A DNA stretch of 64,000 nucleotides from Patiria miniata. Its lineage: Eukaryota > Echinodermata > Asteroidea > Valvatida > Asterinidae. The stretch covers positions 11,632,262 to 11,696,261 of the forward strand of contig NW_024037055.1 in the NCBI RefSeq assembly GCF_015706575.1. Reading direction: 5' to 3'. Numbering within the stretch: position 1 is the stretch's first letter; every line of letters starts with the position of its first letter. Below the pieces are notes generated by a model. That model worked only from the letters and a program-made list of their open reading frames with translations, was not told the origin of the DNA and made no database searches. Of the stretch, positions 1 through 10,700 are shown piece after piece. Position numbers and translations under genes: made by a program.

Positions 1-1859
1 GGCCAATTTCACGAAGTTGTCATTCAATTTAGCGCCTGGCTCATTCCATTTAGATTAAAATTGAAAGATCATGCAGATCGTCATTCAACAATCAAAAAGA
101 ATCATTCAATTTCACTATCCGAGCAATCTTTCGCATTTTAGCTTCACTCGTCCCTGTAAATGATGCATTCAAATTAAAAGTGTCGCGTTGTTCATTCAAT
201 TTCATCTAAATCACTAGCAAGGGGTTGATTGTGCATTCATTTTCATTAATGAGCAAACATATTTCACATTTTGTCAAGCATGTTTTAAGACTTCCTACAT
301 GTAAAATTCTGAATTATCTCGGCATAAATCATATCTGTTGTCTTCAATCCGTAAATGCACACCTCTCTTTCTGCAATTAATTTATCTCAGGAATACATTT
401 TTCGCAACTTTCTACTACTCTGAAATGTATGAAAACTATTTTGACATCATTTATTGGTTAGTTTTATTGCAAAGTGGATGTCTTTAAAATTTACAAGTTG
501 CAATGCTTTTCCGAACTACTGAGCCCGCTGTTGCTTTGATTTGAGTTCAGGTAGACACTGTTCAGTTGAGGGGTTTTCTTTCAAATTATTCATCCAAAAT
601 TTGCTAATTGAAACCATTTATGAGAAAGGATTGCTCATTAGCTTACTTAATGTACTGACACAACAAAGAATCATCAAAGAAAAGAAATTTATGACAGCAA
701 AATATCCAAAATTCTAGCAACTTTTTGTGCTGAAATAGTCAGTTAACATTCATGATCTGCCCAGAATGACATCTAAGGCTTGCTCATGAATATGGAACTT
801 TGCATCAGCATAACAAAGGGAGAAGGCACCAAAACACCCTTCAAAATGGAAAAATTTGAAACTTGAAAATAAGGTTAAATGTGACACAAAGATGTGTATT
901 CAAGATTTGCATTAACAAATTACTTTGCATGTGCCCTTTAAATTAGTGTTCGGTTATGCAAGAAAACATTAAAGAAATCACCCAAGAGAAGTGTTCCTGA
1001 TGGTACAACAGAAGCCCCTTGATCAAACGTTTAAACATGTAGAAAAGACATTATCTTAGCCCTTTTCTTTTCATTATTTTGGTACATATTGTATACCTCA
1101 TATCAGTTAACTTGTTGCATTGTCAATTTTGCAGTCACCAAAATTTTTTTGGGAAAATTAACCTCGTAGCAAAATGGGAAAATGTATCATTAAAACATCT
1201 TATTAATTGGAATGACCAAACGATGAAAGCGATTGCCCATCAGCGAATAAGAAACGAAAAGCATGGTTATATGCTATAGCGTAGCAAAGCCCACCGACGT
1301 TCGCTAATTTGAATGCGTCAACCGTAAAAAGGTAGCAAAGACTTAATTTAAGAATGCTACAAGGTAAGTCTTGAATGCACCAAAACGAAATAGAATGCCC
1401 CAAAACGAAAACAAACATTCAGTACAAAATCTTGGCTGCCTAAAAATGAAATGGGATGCCCCAAAATGAAAAAGAAACCCCAATTTGATCGCATGTTCAA
1501 AACTCATGCGAAATTGAATTGCTGATAATGAATATGATTAGAAAAATTCGGAAATTGGCCGGGAAAACCTATACAAAATCTGAAATAAACCTGAGCAACA
1601 ATGTGGAATTGTATTAATTTTTTTATTAAGAAACTACAAAGCCTACTCAATTTCAGTGCATAAAAGTAACTTACTCTTGACAAGGAAAAGACCATGTTTG
1701 GTACTGATTCCAAAACACCAACTATATCATTTTTGGTCTCAAAGAAATGTTGATGAACATTATAATGTGCATACATGATTAAGGAGATATTCACTCTAAT
1801 CAATTTGGCCACAAATAGAGCCGTTGTTCTAGAGCAGTTGTACCTTCATGAAGTCAAGT
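1..1859. other. AT-rich non-coding stretch
   Basis: No gene recognised. The first 300 bases repeat the phrase CATTCAATTT and close variants about six times, and 1290-1510 repeats phrases like GAATGCCCCAAAACGAAA about three times. This is irregular repeat-derived sequence; short open frames here have no recognisable similarity or splice context. Confidence 0.4.
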
Positions 1860-1973
1860 TTTTTTTTTCAAGGCATTTAACACTATACAACCACATATAT
1901 CTGTTGTAAGCTTTTAGAGGGTGTGTCTCATTCATTATTATATCGATGACACTGAACAATCTGATCAAATACT

Positions 1974-2145
1974 GATCCGACGGCCACCTGTTTTTAGCTT
2001 GAGGAAGACAAATTTTAAAAATGTGGGTTATTTAATCACATACACGTATATGGGCAGGGCCGATTGTCATACATAGAAAATTTATTCTATCGGTGAAAAA
2101 TTGATCTGACGGCCACCGGTTTTTAGCTCGAGGAAGAAAAATTGT
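1974..2145. repeat. Short direct repeat, spacing about 129 bp
   Basis: A segment of about 43 bp at 1974-2016, containing CGACGGCCACCTGTTTTTAG, recurs with few changes at 2103-2145. It looks like two monomers of a diverged tandem repeat. Confidence 0.5.
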
Positions 2146-2324
2146 TCAATTCAAAAGTCGCCGCAAAAAACTGGGCTCTGGACATAATTTACGGCTTGTA
2201 TCGTTTTGCCGTGTATAATGCGATACTGCATGAATAATCTGCACGGTACACTACAAGCGTATTTCCATCGGTTCGGCGCACTACGGATCAGAGTCGAGTG
2301 TGCCAGCAGCTCGCAGCCATAGTT

Positions 2325-2440
2325 TCTAAATGGTGTAAAGTGGCCAGGAATCGCCTGAGATTGCACCACAGGATATCTAAAATACAAATTTTTCCGGGGC
2401 CCTTTGGGCCCGGACCCCACGCCGTAAGGTCCGAGTCCAT
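2325..2440. repeat. Fragment related to the CAAGGGCGG hAT-type MITE interior
   Basis: This stretch shares the order of phrases found inside the MITEs at 2612-2890 and 30493-30798 (AGTGGYCAGRAATYGCCT, GCACCACAG, CACGCCGTAA) but without their ends. It is probably a piece of the same or a parent hAT family. Confidence 0.4.
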
Positions 2441-2611
2441 CATCTTACGAAGACTATACACACAGAATTTACAGACATGAAAACAAATTGATGCAGCAAA
2501 GCCCTCTGTTTTTGTTTACTTTAATTTACTTATTTTTTGTTGTTTGTTTCATATCTCACTCAGGGAAAATGAATCCAAGCACCATTTGCCCCACAATTGT
2601 GTACACTTACC

Positions 2612-2890
2612 CAAGGGCGGATCCAGGGGGGGCCAAAGGGGGCCATGGCCCCCCCCCCCCAAAACGAAACCAATTTTTTTTTTATTTTATGTGACATCGC
2701 AATAAAGGCAGGCAATGAGTACACCACCATCTTTTCCTCAAAAAAACATTGGTTAAAGTGGTCAGAAATTGCCTCAGATCGCACCACAGAGCATCTAGAA
2801 CCCCACGCCGTAATTTTTTTGACCCACTTTTTTGGGGGACCAAATTTTTTTGGGCCTCCCCCCCCAAATTGTGTTCTGGATCCGCCCTTG
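2612..2890. mobile_element. hAT-type MITE, CAAGGGCGGATCC ends
   Basis: The ends are inverted copies of CAAGGGCGGATCCAG. The element is flanked by a perfect 8-bp target duplication, CACTTACC, at 2604-2611 and 2891-2898. An 8-bp duplication with ends starting CA fits the hAT superfamily. No transposase is encoded, and long C and G runs sit just inside the ends. A second copy of the same family lies at 30493-30798. Confidence 0.85.
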
Positions 2891-2903
2891 CACTTACCCG
2901 GTA

Positions 2904-3500
2904 TAGTCCAGCGGATATGTGATAAAATTGTGCACTTTTTCATAAAAGTGTAAAATTTGGCACAGATGTTCATATTCATGCGAGAAAATGTTTTAGATGT
3001 GGAGCCATTGCAAATTTATCCTTTTAGGGGCGTGGCAGCCATTTAAAACAAAAGGGGGATTCATCATGCCCGCAGTGAAAACAGTTGTTCCCACTTGTCA
3101 TAAAAGCAGGAAACTTCACAAAGACATAATTATATAGATTAAAAGGGGGGGGGGTTGTAATTATTATGCCCACCTTGGGAAAAATTGTGCCTACATTTTA
3201 TGAACAAATGAAACTTCCCACAGATGTTGATATTCATGAGAAAAAAAAATTAGACGAGCAGCCATCTCAAACACACCCTTTTAGGGGCGTGGCAGCCATA
3301 GTAAAATGGGGGGGGGGGTATGATGCCCCTATCAAAAAGTTGTGCCTACAGTTAATAAACGGATTAAACTCCAGACAATATATTCGTGGGAATCTTTCTT
3401 TTTTTCGAATTTGAAGCCATCACAAAATTGCCCTTTTAGAGGCCTGGCATCCACTTTTGAAATGGGGAGGGGTTCTCAATATGCCCACCGTGGAAAATTT
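2904..3500 (+). repeat. Fold-back element, left arm of about 160-bp tandem repeats
   Basis: The arm starts with TAGTCCAGCGGATATGTGA and runs through about four diverged monomers of roughly 155-165 bp. Each carries GGGGCGTGGCAGCCAT-type, CATGCCCACC-type and ATATTCATGAGAAA-type phrases. The same sequence in the opposite orientation forms the right arm at 6941-6690 and 5690-5040. The two outer ends are inverted copies of each other. Long inverted repeats made of internal tandem repeats are the mark of fold-back type DNA transposons. Confidence 0.6.
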
Positions 3501-5039
3501 TGACCACCTTTCATAAACAAATTCCACCTCAAATAGCTCTTCTAACATGTTGGAGTAGGGCTGCTTTAATAGTTGGTGACTGTTGGAAAACCCTGTTTTT
3601 CTTACACAGATGCATTCTTGCCCAATCTATATTAACCCAGTTACTGGTTCTGTTGTCTAGAATTATTGTTAACCTCTCAACTGCAGCAATTTCTAAACTG
3701 GGGTACCTCGGTCAGTCTTGGCAAGACAATTGTTAGTTCTTCAAATACATGTACATTATATGTTTCCCATGCCTTTTTTTTCTGACAGACCCAAAGGCAT
3801 ATGCAGTGTTGCAACCTGTATAAAGTATACAATTTTGTCTGGGCTGCTGAATTTTTTAATGGATTTGGTTGAGGTAAAACACTCATCAGAGATATTGATG
3901 TACCATTTTTTAGTGAACAGAGGGGGTGGTGGGGGTACACAGATTCATTGAATTCGAAGTCATAGTGGACCACCACTTTGTGAGGAAAGTGCATCGTGTT
4001 GTGACCCGATATGCTGTCAACGCGGCATAGGGGGTATGGGGATTTTGCACCCCCATCAGGAGAAAAAAAGAAAAGAAAAGAAAAAAAGAAAGAATGGACT
4101 GAAAGTCAATATTTGGCTTCACTTTTAACGTACTGTATATTGAAGTCTCCCCCCCCCCCCACGTTAAAAAGGATTTCCTTGACCCTTAAATGTTAAATGT
4201 TAGAGTTTGGTGCTACTATTGCGTGTTGTGTGTTTATAATTATTATAAGATGGAATTTTGGGAATTGTGTATTTATAATTATTAGATCACTCTGGAATTT
4301 AGATGTGCATGATAACATACACGTAGGTACATGTACACACGTTGAACCGTATTCGTGTGACAAGGAAAAGGACGTTAGCAGGCCAGGCACGCAAAAAGTG
4401 CTTTTGGAGATAATCGAGTTGAAAGTTTTTGTGCTGCCATTTCTTGATTCAAAATCACATAAGGTTGAAATTTTGACTGATGACTTTCGTTCATAATTAA
4501 ATAATATTGGGCATTTTTTTTATGTCAAAATATTACTTAATTGTAAAGTTATTTCAATGCCAATGCCAACAACCTGTCACCGGGAACTTCCCAAGCCTTA
4601 AACGTACGCTTAAGCGGCATGTTTAATCCTTACGTCCTTTTGTCGGGAACAAAATTGGCTTTGCGTACCCACTTGGGTGGGATGTTAGCACGCTTTGAAC
4701 ATTTTTTGTTACATTAGTATTACATTTTAACATCCTTTTTGCCAGGCACAAAATCCCCCTTCCGTCTTTTGTTTACTGTTAATTACGTCAGAATGACGTC
4801 AAAAAGATATTTCCAAGCTCTTTTGATTATCCGAAAAATCTGAATTTAACCTTTTGACCCATTTTTTCGCCCGTACGACCTTCTTCCAGGCACCCGATTA
4901 ACTAGTTAGCCTACTTACCCATGCTCTTTGGTGTAAGTCGTAGTGTTACCAAAATAATGTCATATAGGTTATGGGTTATGGGCCAATCACCATTATAAGC
5001 AATCAGCCACAAAATATAAAAATTGCAATTGTGGGCATA
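3501..5039. other. Interior between the fold-back arms
   Basis: No gene recognised. It holds an A/G-rich microsatellite near 4060-4100, C and G runs, and AT-rich sequence. The short open frames do not resemble a transposase. Confidence 0.35.
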
Positions 5040-5690
5040 GTGAGTAGGCCCCTCACACCTCTAAAGGAAGGGTTTGCAGTGGCTCTACATCTGAATTTAT
5101 TTTCCTTCACGAAGTCTGTGTGAACATTACTCATTTATGAAAGGTAGGCACAACTTTCCATGGTGGGCAAATGATAAGTAGCATCCCCCATTTTTTTTCA
5201 AATGGATGCCACACCTCTAAAAGAGTAAGTTTGTGATGGCTTCATATTAAAAAAAAAAGAATTCTCATGAATATATTGTCTGTGTGAGGTTTAATCCATT
5301 TATGAAAGGTAGGCACAGTTTTTTTTATAGGGGCATCATGACTACCCCCCTTATTTTAATATGGCTGCCGCGCCCCTAAAAGGGTGTGTTTGCGATGGCT
5401 TTATATCTGATTTTTTTTCTCATGAATATTAAAGTCTGTGGGAAGTTTCATTCATGTATGAGATGTGAGAATTTTTTTCCAAGGAAATAATGAGAATCCC
5501 GCCCCCTTTTTCAATATGGCTGCCACGCCCCTAAAGGATGTGTTCGCGATGGCTCCACATCTGCATTTTTTTCTCATGAATGTCAATGTCTGAGGGAAGT
5601 TTAATTTCTTTATGAATGTGGGAACAGTTTTTCCATGGTGGGCATATTGAAACCCCGCCCCCCCTTTTTTTTCTAATATGGTTGCCACGC
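5040..5690 (-). repeat. Fold-back element, right arm tandem repeats
   Basis: About four monomers of roughly 155-165 bp lie in the opposite orientation to 2904-3500. Shared phrases include GCCCCTAAAAGG, GCGATGGCT, TCATGAATAT and TTTATGAAAGGTAGGCACA. The arm is separated from its outermost monomer (6690-6941) by a hairpin and a likely solo LTR, which look like later insertions. Confidence 0.6.
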
Positions 5691-5692
5691 CA

Positions 5693-5816
5693 GCATAGAG
5701 CTACAAACCCTATGTAGCTAGCCCAGGTTGGACGAAGTCTTCATTGCATTACGACTGACCGTAACATAGGGAGGAAAGGGAGTCCACCTGGGCTACCTAT
5801 GTAGCTAGCTCTATGC
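5693..5816. repeat. Hairpin, arms of about 37 bp
   Basis: The left arm (5693-5731, GCATAGAGCTAC through CCAGGTTGGAC) is almost the exact reverse complement of the right arm (5782-5816), with about 50 bp between. It is probably a tiny non-autonomous inverted-repeat element. No clear target duplication was found. Confidence 0.6.
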
Positions 5817-5902
5817 ACGGAGCTACGGCTACGAATTATTGTCAATGCGTCCCTGCGTATTTTCACTGGGCGTGAACGTGCTCTAGACAATTGATTCGGA
5901 TG

Positions 5903-6391
5903 TGTAGCTTTCACTTTAAGCTTCACTGTACTGCGCCTTTAACGCATCTTGTATACATGTTACATGTAGTTCAGAGGTCAACCTTCGTGCATTCATTCAT
6001 TCAGTGTCGTTTCGTTATCGTTCGTCTATACTAGTTTTCTGTCACACACACACGCAATTTTTACAGTGCATTTTCTATACTTTCGCTTGGAAGTTACAAG
6101 CTACCGTAGAATCAACACTATTCTTTACATGACTTAGTAAACATCGGCAGAGCTATTCCAGTGAGCAATCCAAGCTTCTCTCGTGGATGTTTGAGAGTGT
6201 TTATTGACCGAACTTTGTGTGCATATTCACCACGTGAGTTAAAACCAACTTGCCCTGCATTCACGGCGCGGGCAGTTGCCCCGTTCGCGTTGCGTTGTGC
6301 AGTTTTGGCTGTTTATATACTTCAACTTGGTGAGTCATTTAACTTGCAATAAACTCGGAGTTAAAGTAGGACAGTATAACCAATTCCTACA
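5903..6391. mobile_element. Likely solo LTR of an LTR retrotransposon (fossil)
   Basis: The segment starts TGTAG and ends CTACA and is flanked by a 4-bp direct repeat, GATG (5899-5902 and 6392-6395). It contains a TATA-like stretch near 6314 and an AATAAA near 6346, as LTRs do. With no internal region, it would be a solo LTR left by recombination, probably of a Gypsy-like family. The duplication is short, so chance is possible. Confidence 0.4.
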
Positions 6392-6469
6392 GATGCAACC
6401 TGTTTCATGTCAAAATGCAACTTTCCAGCCGTAAAAGCAAAAAAAAAAAAAAAAAAAGTCCCTGCCCCC

Positions 6470-6572
6470 CTCTAAAACTGATAATTTGAGAATAAGTTGA
6501 GAAATACAGGATTTTTTGGGGAAAATATGTTTTGCCCCCATCTAGAAAAAAAATCCTGGCAACGCCCATGTT
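6470..6572. repeat. Fragment ending in GGCAACGCCCATG, probable transposon end
   Basis: After an A run at 6439-6458, a stretch of CCCCCC-rich sequence ends in AATCCTGGCAACGCCCATG. Read on the other strand this starts CATGGGCGTTGCC, like ends of hAT-type MITEs seen elsewhere in the window. The partner end was not found. Confidence 0.3.
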
Positions 6573-6689
6573 TCCAGCTTTTGCACGAAACTTTACCCGA
6601 AACTGTTCATTTATTTAGCTCCACTGCGCATGTCTGTCATCACGCGAGGGGCCAGGCGCAAGTAAGCTGGGGGAAGTAATCGATCGCAC

Positions 6690-6941
6690 TCTGTATAATT
6701 ATGTCTTGGTGAAGTTTCCTGCTTTTGTGACAAGTGGGAACAACCGTTTTCACTGCAGGCATGATGAGTCCCGCCCCTTTTTTTAAATGGATGCCACACC
6801 CCTTAAAGAGTGAATTTGCGATGGCTCCACATCTTAAACGTTTTCTGGCATGAATATGAACATCTGTGCCAAGTTTCACGTTTTTATTTTTATGAAAAAG
6901 TGCACAATTCATCGATATTTTGTCACATATCCGCTGGACTA
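6690..6941 (-). repeat. Fold-back element, outer right end
   Basis: The reverse complement of this stretch follows 2904-3130 closely, including the end TAGTCCAGCGGATATGTGA. It begins 48 nt beyond the SLC35A5 stop codon on the transcript strand, so the 3' UTR of that gene probably runs into it. Confidence 0.65.
6883..6888 (-). promoter_or_regulatory. Candidate polyadenylation signal for SLC35A5
   Basis: AATAAA on the minus strand lies about 100 nt after the SLC35A5 stop codon, inside the outer monomer of the fold-back repeat. It is the nearest canonical hexamer in the right place. Use is inferred only. Confidence 0.35.
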
Positions 6942-6988
6942 GTAGTTCCCATTTCCCCGAAAGTGGTATATGTAACCGATGTAACAGA

Positions 6989-7778
6989 TTAACAGGTACC
7001 AGCAGGTTCAGTTGTACTTTGGGACCTGTGGCGATGATTTGGTGATTCTGACTGGACCTTACTTACATTGAATACATAAATAGCCAGCAGAACTGTTGGT
7101 GCTTGAAGAAAAAAATCCATTGGAGGTTGGAATCCCATGAACAAAATTGAAAGTGTAATTACCAGCATAGTCACTAATTGAGCACACAAAACATGGAACA
7201 TGTTATCCCGAAACTTTAATATCAAAGAAATAGTGAGACCCATGAAAGCACTGTCTAATACCAAAAGGAATGAAAATACGTTGAAACCATGGAACAGCCC
7301 ACATTTGACTGTGCGTTCCCAAAAGTTATTAATGGAGATTATTGACATGAAATTAACAAGCACCCCAAACAAGTAAAGTTTGGTGTTCTGAACATATATA
7401 CTATCCTCAAATCCCTTGCCTTCCTTGAATATTTTTTCATTATAAATATTAGCTAATGATGAAATAAAGCATTGGAGAATCACCCACACATATCCCTGAT
7501 ATTTACCAATAATTGAAATACTGTCAATGTGATGCAATACATGCCATTTATTCTGCTTGGTGGAGCAGAGCTTTAAACTGCTGCAGTGATCAATCTGCGA
7601 TGTATCAGTGACGCAGGTTACATGATGTGATGAAGGCAATTTAGTTGGATGTATCGCCTTCATGTTGTTTATTCCACTAGTTCTGTGACTTTCTGCTTCA
7701 TGTGATTGATGGGATAGTGACATAATGGTTAAGAAGAGTATTACAAGAGAGGCCCACTGTACTTGACTCAGCTTTCTC
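6989..7778 (-). CDS. SLC35A5: SLC35A5 exon 5 (last coding exon)
   Basis: The exon follows the acceptor AATGCAG and encodes residues 136-397. It starts RKLSQVQWASLVILFLTIM, then has a variable luminal loop (MSLSHQSHEAES onward). The conserved core is QCFISSLANIYNEK, KLYLFGVLVNFMSI, LKFRDNMFHVLCAQ and APTVLLAIYVFNVSK. The tail is hydrophilic and shorter than in vertebrates. The first base completes the AAG codon split with exon 4. The NIYNEK block is the family signature and makes the gene call secure. Confidence 0.95.
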
Positions 7779-10700
7779 CTGCATTAAAAGGACAACAAAA
7801 TGAAGATGACATTAAAATACGCTGACACACATGTAAACACGTGTGGAACCAGAACCCCAAATGCATTTATTGTCACTGCAATGCATTGTGACTGTGAGCA
7901 TTCTCAGTAGTAGTTGAGTGGTAAGACGCATTCTTAAGATGCTATTATACATTCTACGTTGCGCTTATGAAGTTTTGCTTTGTGTCTCAGTGAACTTAGC
8001 CAATCACAGACAATAATGGAGTCTCTGACTACTTGCTAAACATAGAAGTGAGTTCTAAAACCTACAGTAATAAGTTTCAAAAAGTGCTGATAACAACTGG
8101 AGGAAATGTAATTCTAAACATTTTGCTGGTACATGTACTTTGACGAGCAAAAATATCTGTAAGAATCCACTATATTTTATCATCTTATCAGTCTAAATCA
8201 GGTTAAAATTTTGTTGACTTTTCGATTGCAACTGGATCAGCTGAAACTTCAAATCCTGTGTAATGCTTTTAAACATTATTTTACTGCCCTGGATTCAATG
8301 GGAGTAGGGTTTCTCCAGCTTTAGTTGGGTTGTAGATTGACTGGTAAAAGAGGCAAGTCAGAGGGTTGCATGGAGTAGTTGTCCAGAGAGGGGAATTATA
8401 TTTTTCTAAGCCTGTAGGATCATTCAGTGGGACACCCACCTTGATTTTCTATAAAATATAAATTTTCAATACTTGAAACAATATGGTGGCTGAAACATGG
8501 TTGCTGAAAGGCATGGTTGCTGATAATGACTATCCAATTCCTAGACGACAAAACCACTGCAGGCATTCAGCTTCACTCAACTTTGCCTATCATGAACTCT
8601 GTCACTTATTTAAATATCTATCCATCAGGGTAATGTCAATTCAATAACGGGTACATAGCTCTTAATCGACACAGTTTTTATAAACACTGTATACTCAGTG
8701 ATGTCCCGAGTGACTGATATTTAAATATCAATGAAGCACTTCCATGTTTCTTTGAAATCAACAGGAAGAACAAAATTAACACTAGGTCCCAAAAAAACGC
8801 AATGGAAAAAAATGACTTCACCTGAAGCCCCCCCCCCCTCCAAATGGTTCTGCTTCCGGTTTCCCTACCTACTGTACCCTATTCTGACAGCCCCTACCCT
8901 ATTTTTTAATGAGAAAATTGAGAAAAAAATACCCCAAAGCATCGAATTCTACCTTTTACCCTTGACTACACGTAGATGCCTCCCTATGATCGTACACAAA
9001 AATATTGCCCAAAACAAAACAATTCCCTACCTACCCTTTTTTCGAATGCCATGTAATCGGAAGCAGAACTCTTTTTTTTGGGGGGGGGGGGGTCTTATGT
9101 AAGTTTGCATCATTGGCAACATGATGCAGTATTCAAACTAGCCTTTAGTCAAGTCCCACGCGCCTATACCCGGACCATCTGAACACGTAACGCACCCCGG
9201 ATGCAATGCACACGTGTACGTAGTTTTAGAGCCGTGGCAATCAAACTATAGAATGCGATCTCAGGACTATTAAACATCAATGCTTTGTTCCCATTTTCTG
9301 GTTTAGCAGTGAGTTAAAAGTATGCACTCCTTTATGCACTGACGACTCTGTCTGTCCATTTCATCTGTCTTTAGGGTCCAAAGTGTGACATTTTTTCTAC
9401 CTCTGTTACCTAGAAACTTTGTCATTTGCCATTCAAGTGTTGTTAAAATAAATCCAAACTAATTTCTATTAGCTAAAAAGTGGACCCCAAATTTATAGAA
9501 TGGGCCACATATTTTCTTTCAACAAATTTTTCAAATGTATTAAATGTGGATCTTTGAAAGTCCCTCTTAACTTTTGGTCAAACCACAGTAATCTCAAATG
9601 AAGAAATTATATGTAACCGACAAAAACACTAAAAACACAGCAACTACATACAGCGGCAGCAGAACAATTTTGAAAGGGGGGGGGGGGGGCAATTAACACC
9701 AAAGCACCACTGGTGCCAGCTGGATCTCCAACAGAATGTCTTGACCCAAGACTACCCCTCCCCACCCCCAGTCCCACTGCCATGTCAATTGCAGTGTAAA
9801 TGTAAGAAGACCTTCCCGATGCTTGGAAGCGATCATTTGATCCTCTTATTTCCAGAAAAGGTCTGTTAACTACAGAACTTAATATTATTTTATGTCAATC
9901 CAGATCATACACTAATCTGGGACTTGCCAAGAGTGGCCGGGGTGGGGGGGAGGGGGGAGTGGAAAAAGTGGGGGCCCAGTTCAGCAGTCAGTGACTGCAT
10001 GTATGTATAGCAGGAATCATAGCACACGTACCGGTATGTATGGCAGGAATCATAGTCAGCACCTATGCCCATGCACTTTAGATGTACATGTAGCTACATC
10101 TTATTCCACTCTTCAAAATTGATTCCAAAATGTTTAACCATACATTCATAAATACCTAAGACGGTTTACCTGTTCCCATTGGCTGAGAGCCCATCAAATG
10201 GCCAGTTTTAAATAAGGGAATAACAGTGTGAGGAGCCGGTCTTCACTGTGTGATAATGACCGGGTTTGGGGGTGACCGCTGTTAATGGACCGAGACGAAG
10301 TTTAACGAAATAAACAGTTAAAATGCTCCAATTTTGTGACTTTCTTTCGGCGATATTTCCAGACTTTTTTGTGTTCATGTTCATGGGCCATATTTTAACT
10401 TATGCGTGGTACCCTGTCTCTTCGATACGCGTTGTTATATACACCACAGCCGGGCCCAGGCTGTGCTGGACATTGCTGGACAATGTCTTCATTGCGAAGG
10501 CGCACGACGTCCAGGGTTTGGACTTCTGCTGCCGTAGCGAAACAAATTACAACAATGTTTTCATATTTTTACCTGATGGAGGAAGCTGAAATTTCGTTTA
10601 CACCCTCCTTGTGTCCAGAATTACAAAGATGCTTGGTTTAGGAAAGGTAAATATGTCATTGGGCGAAGTGTTTAAAGAAAATAAATCGTAGATCTACCCT

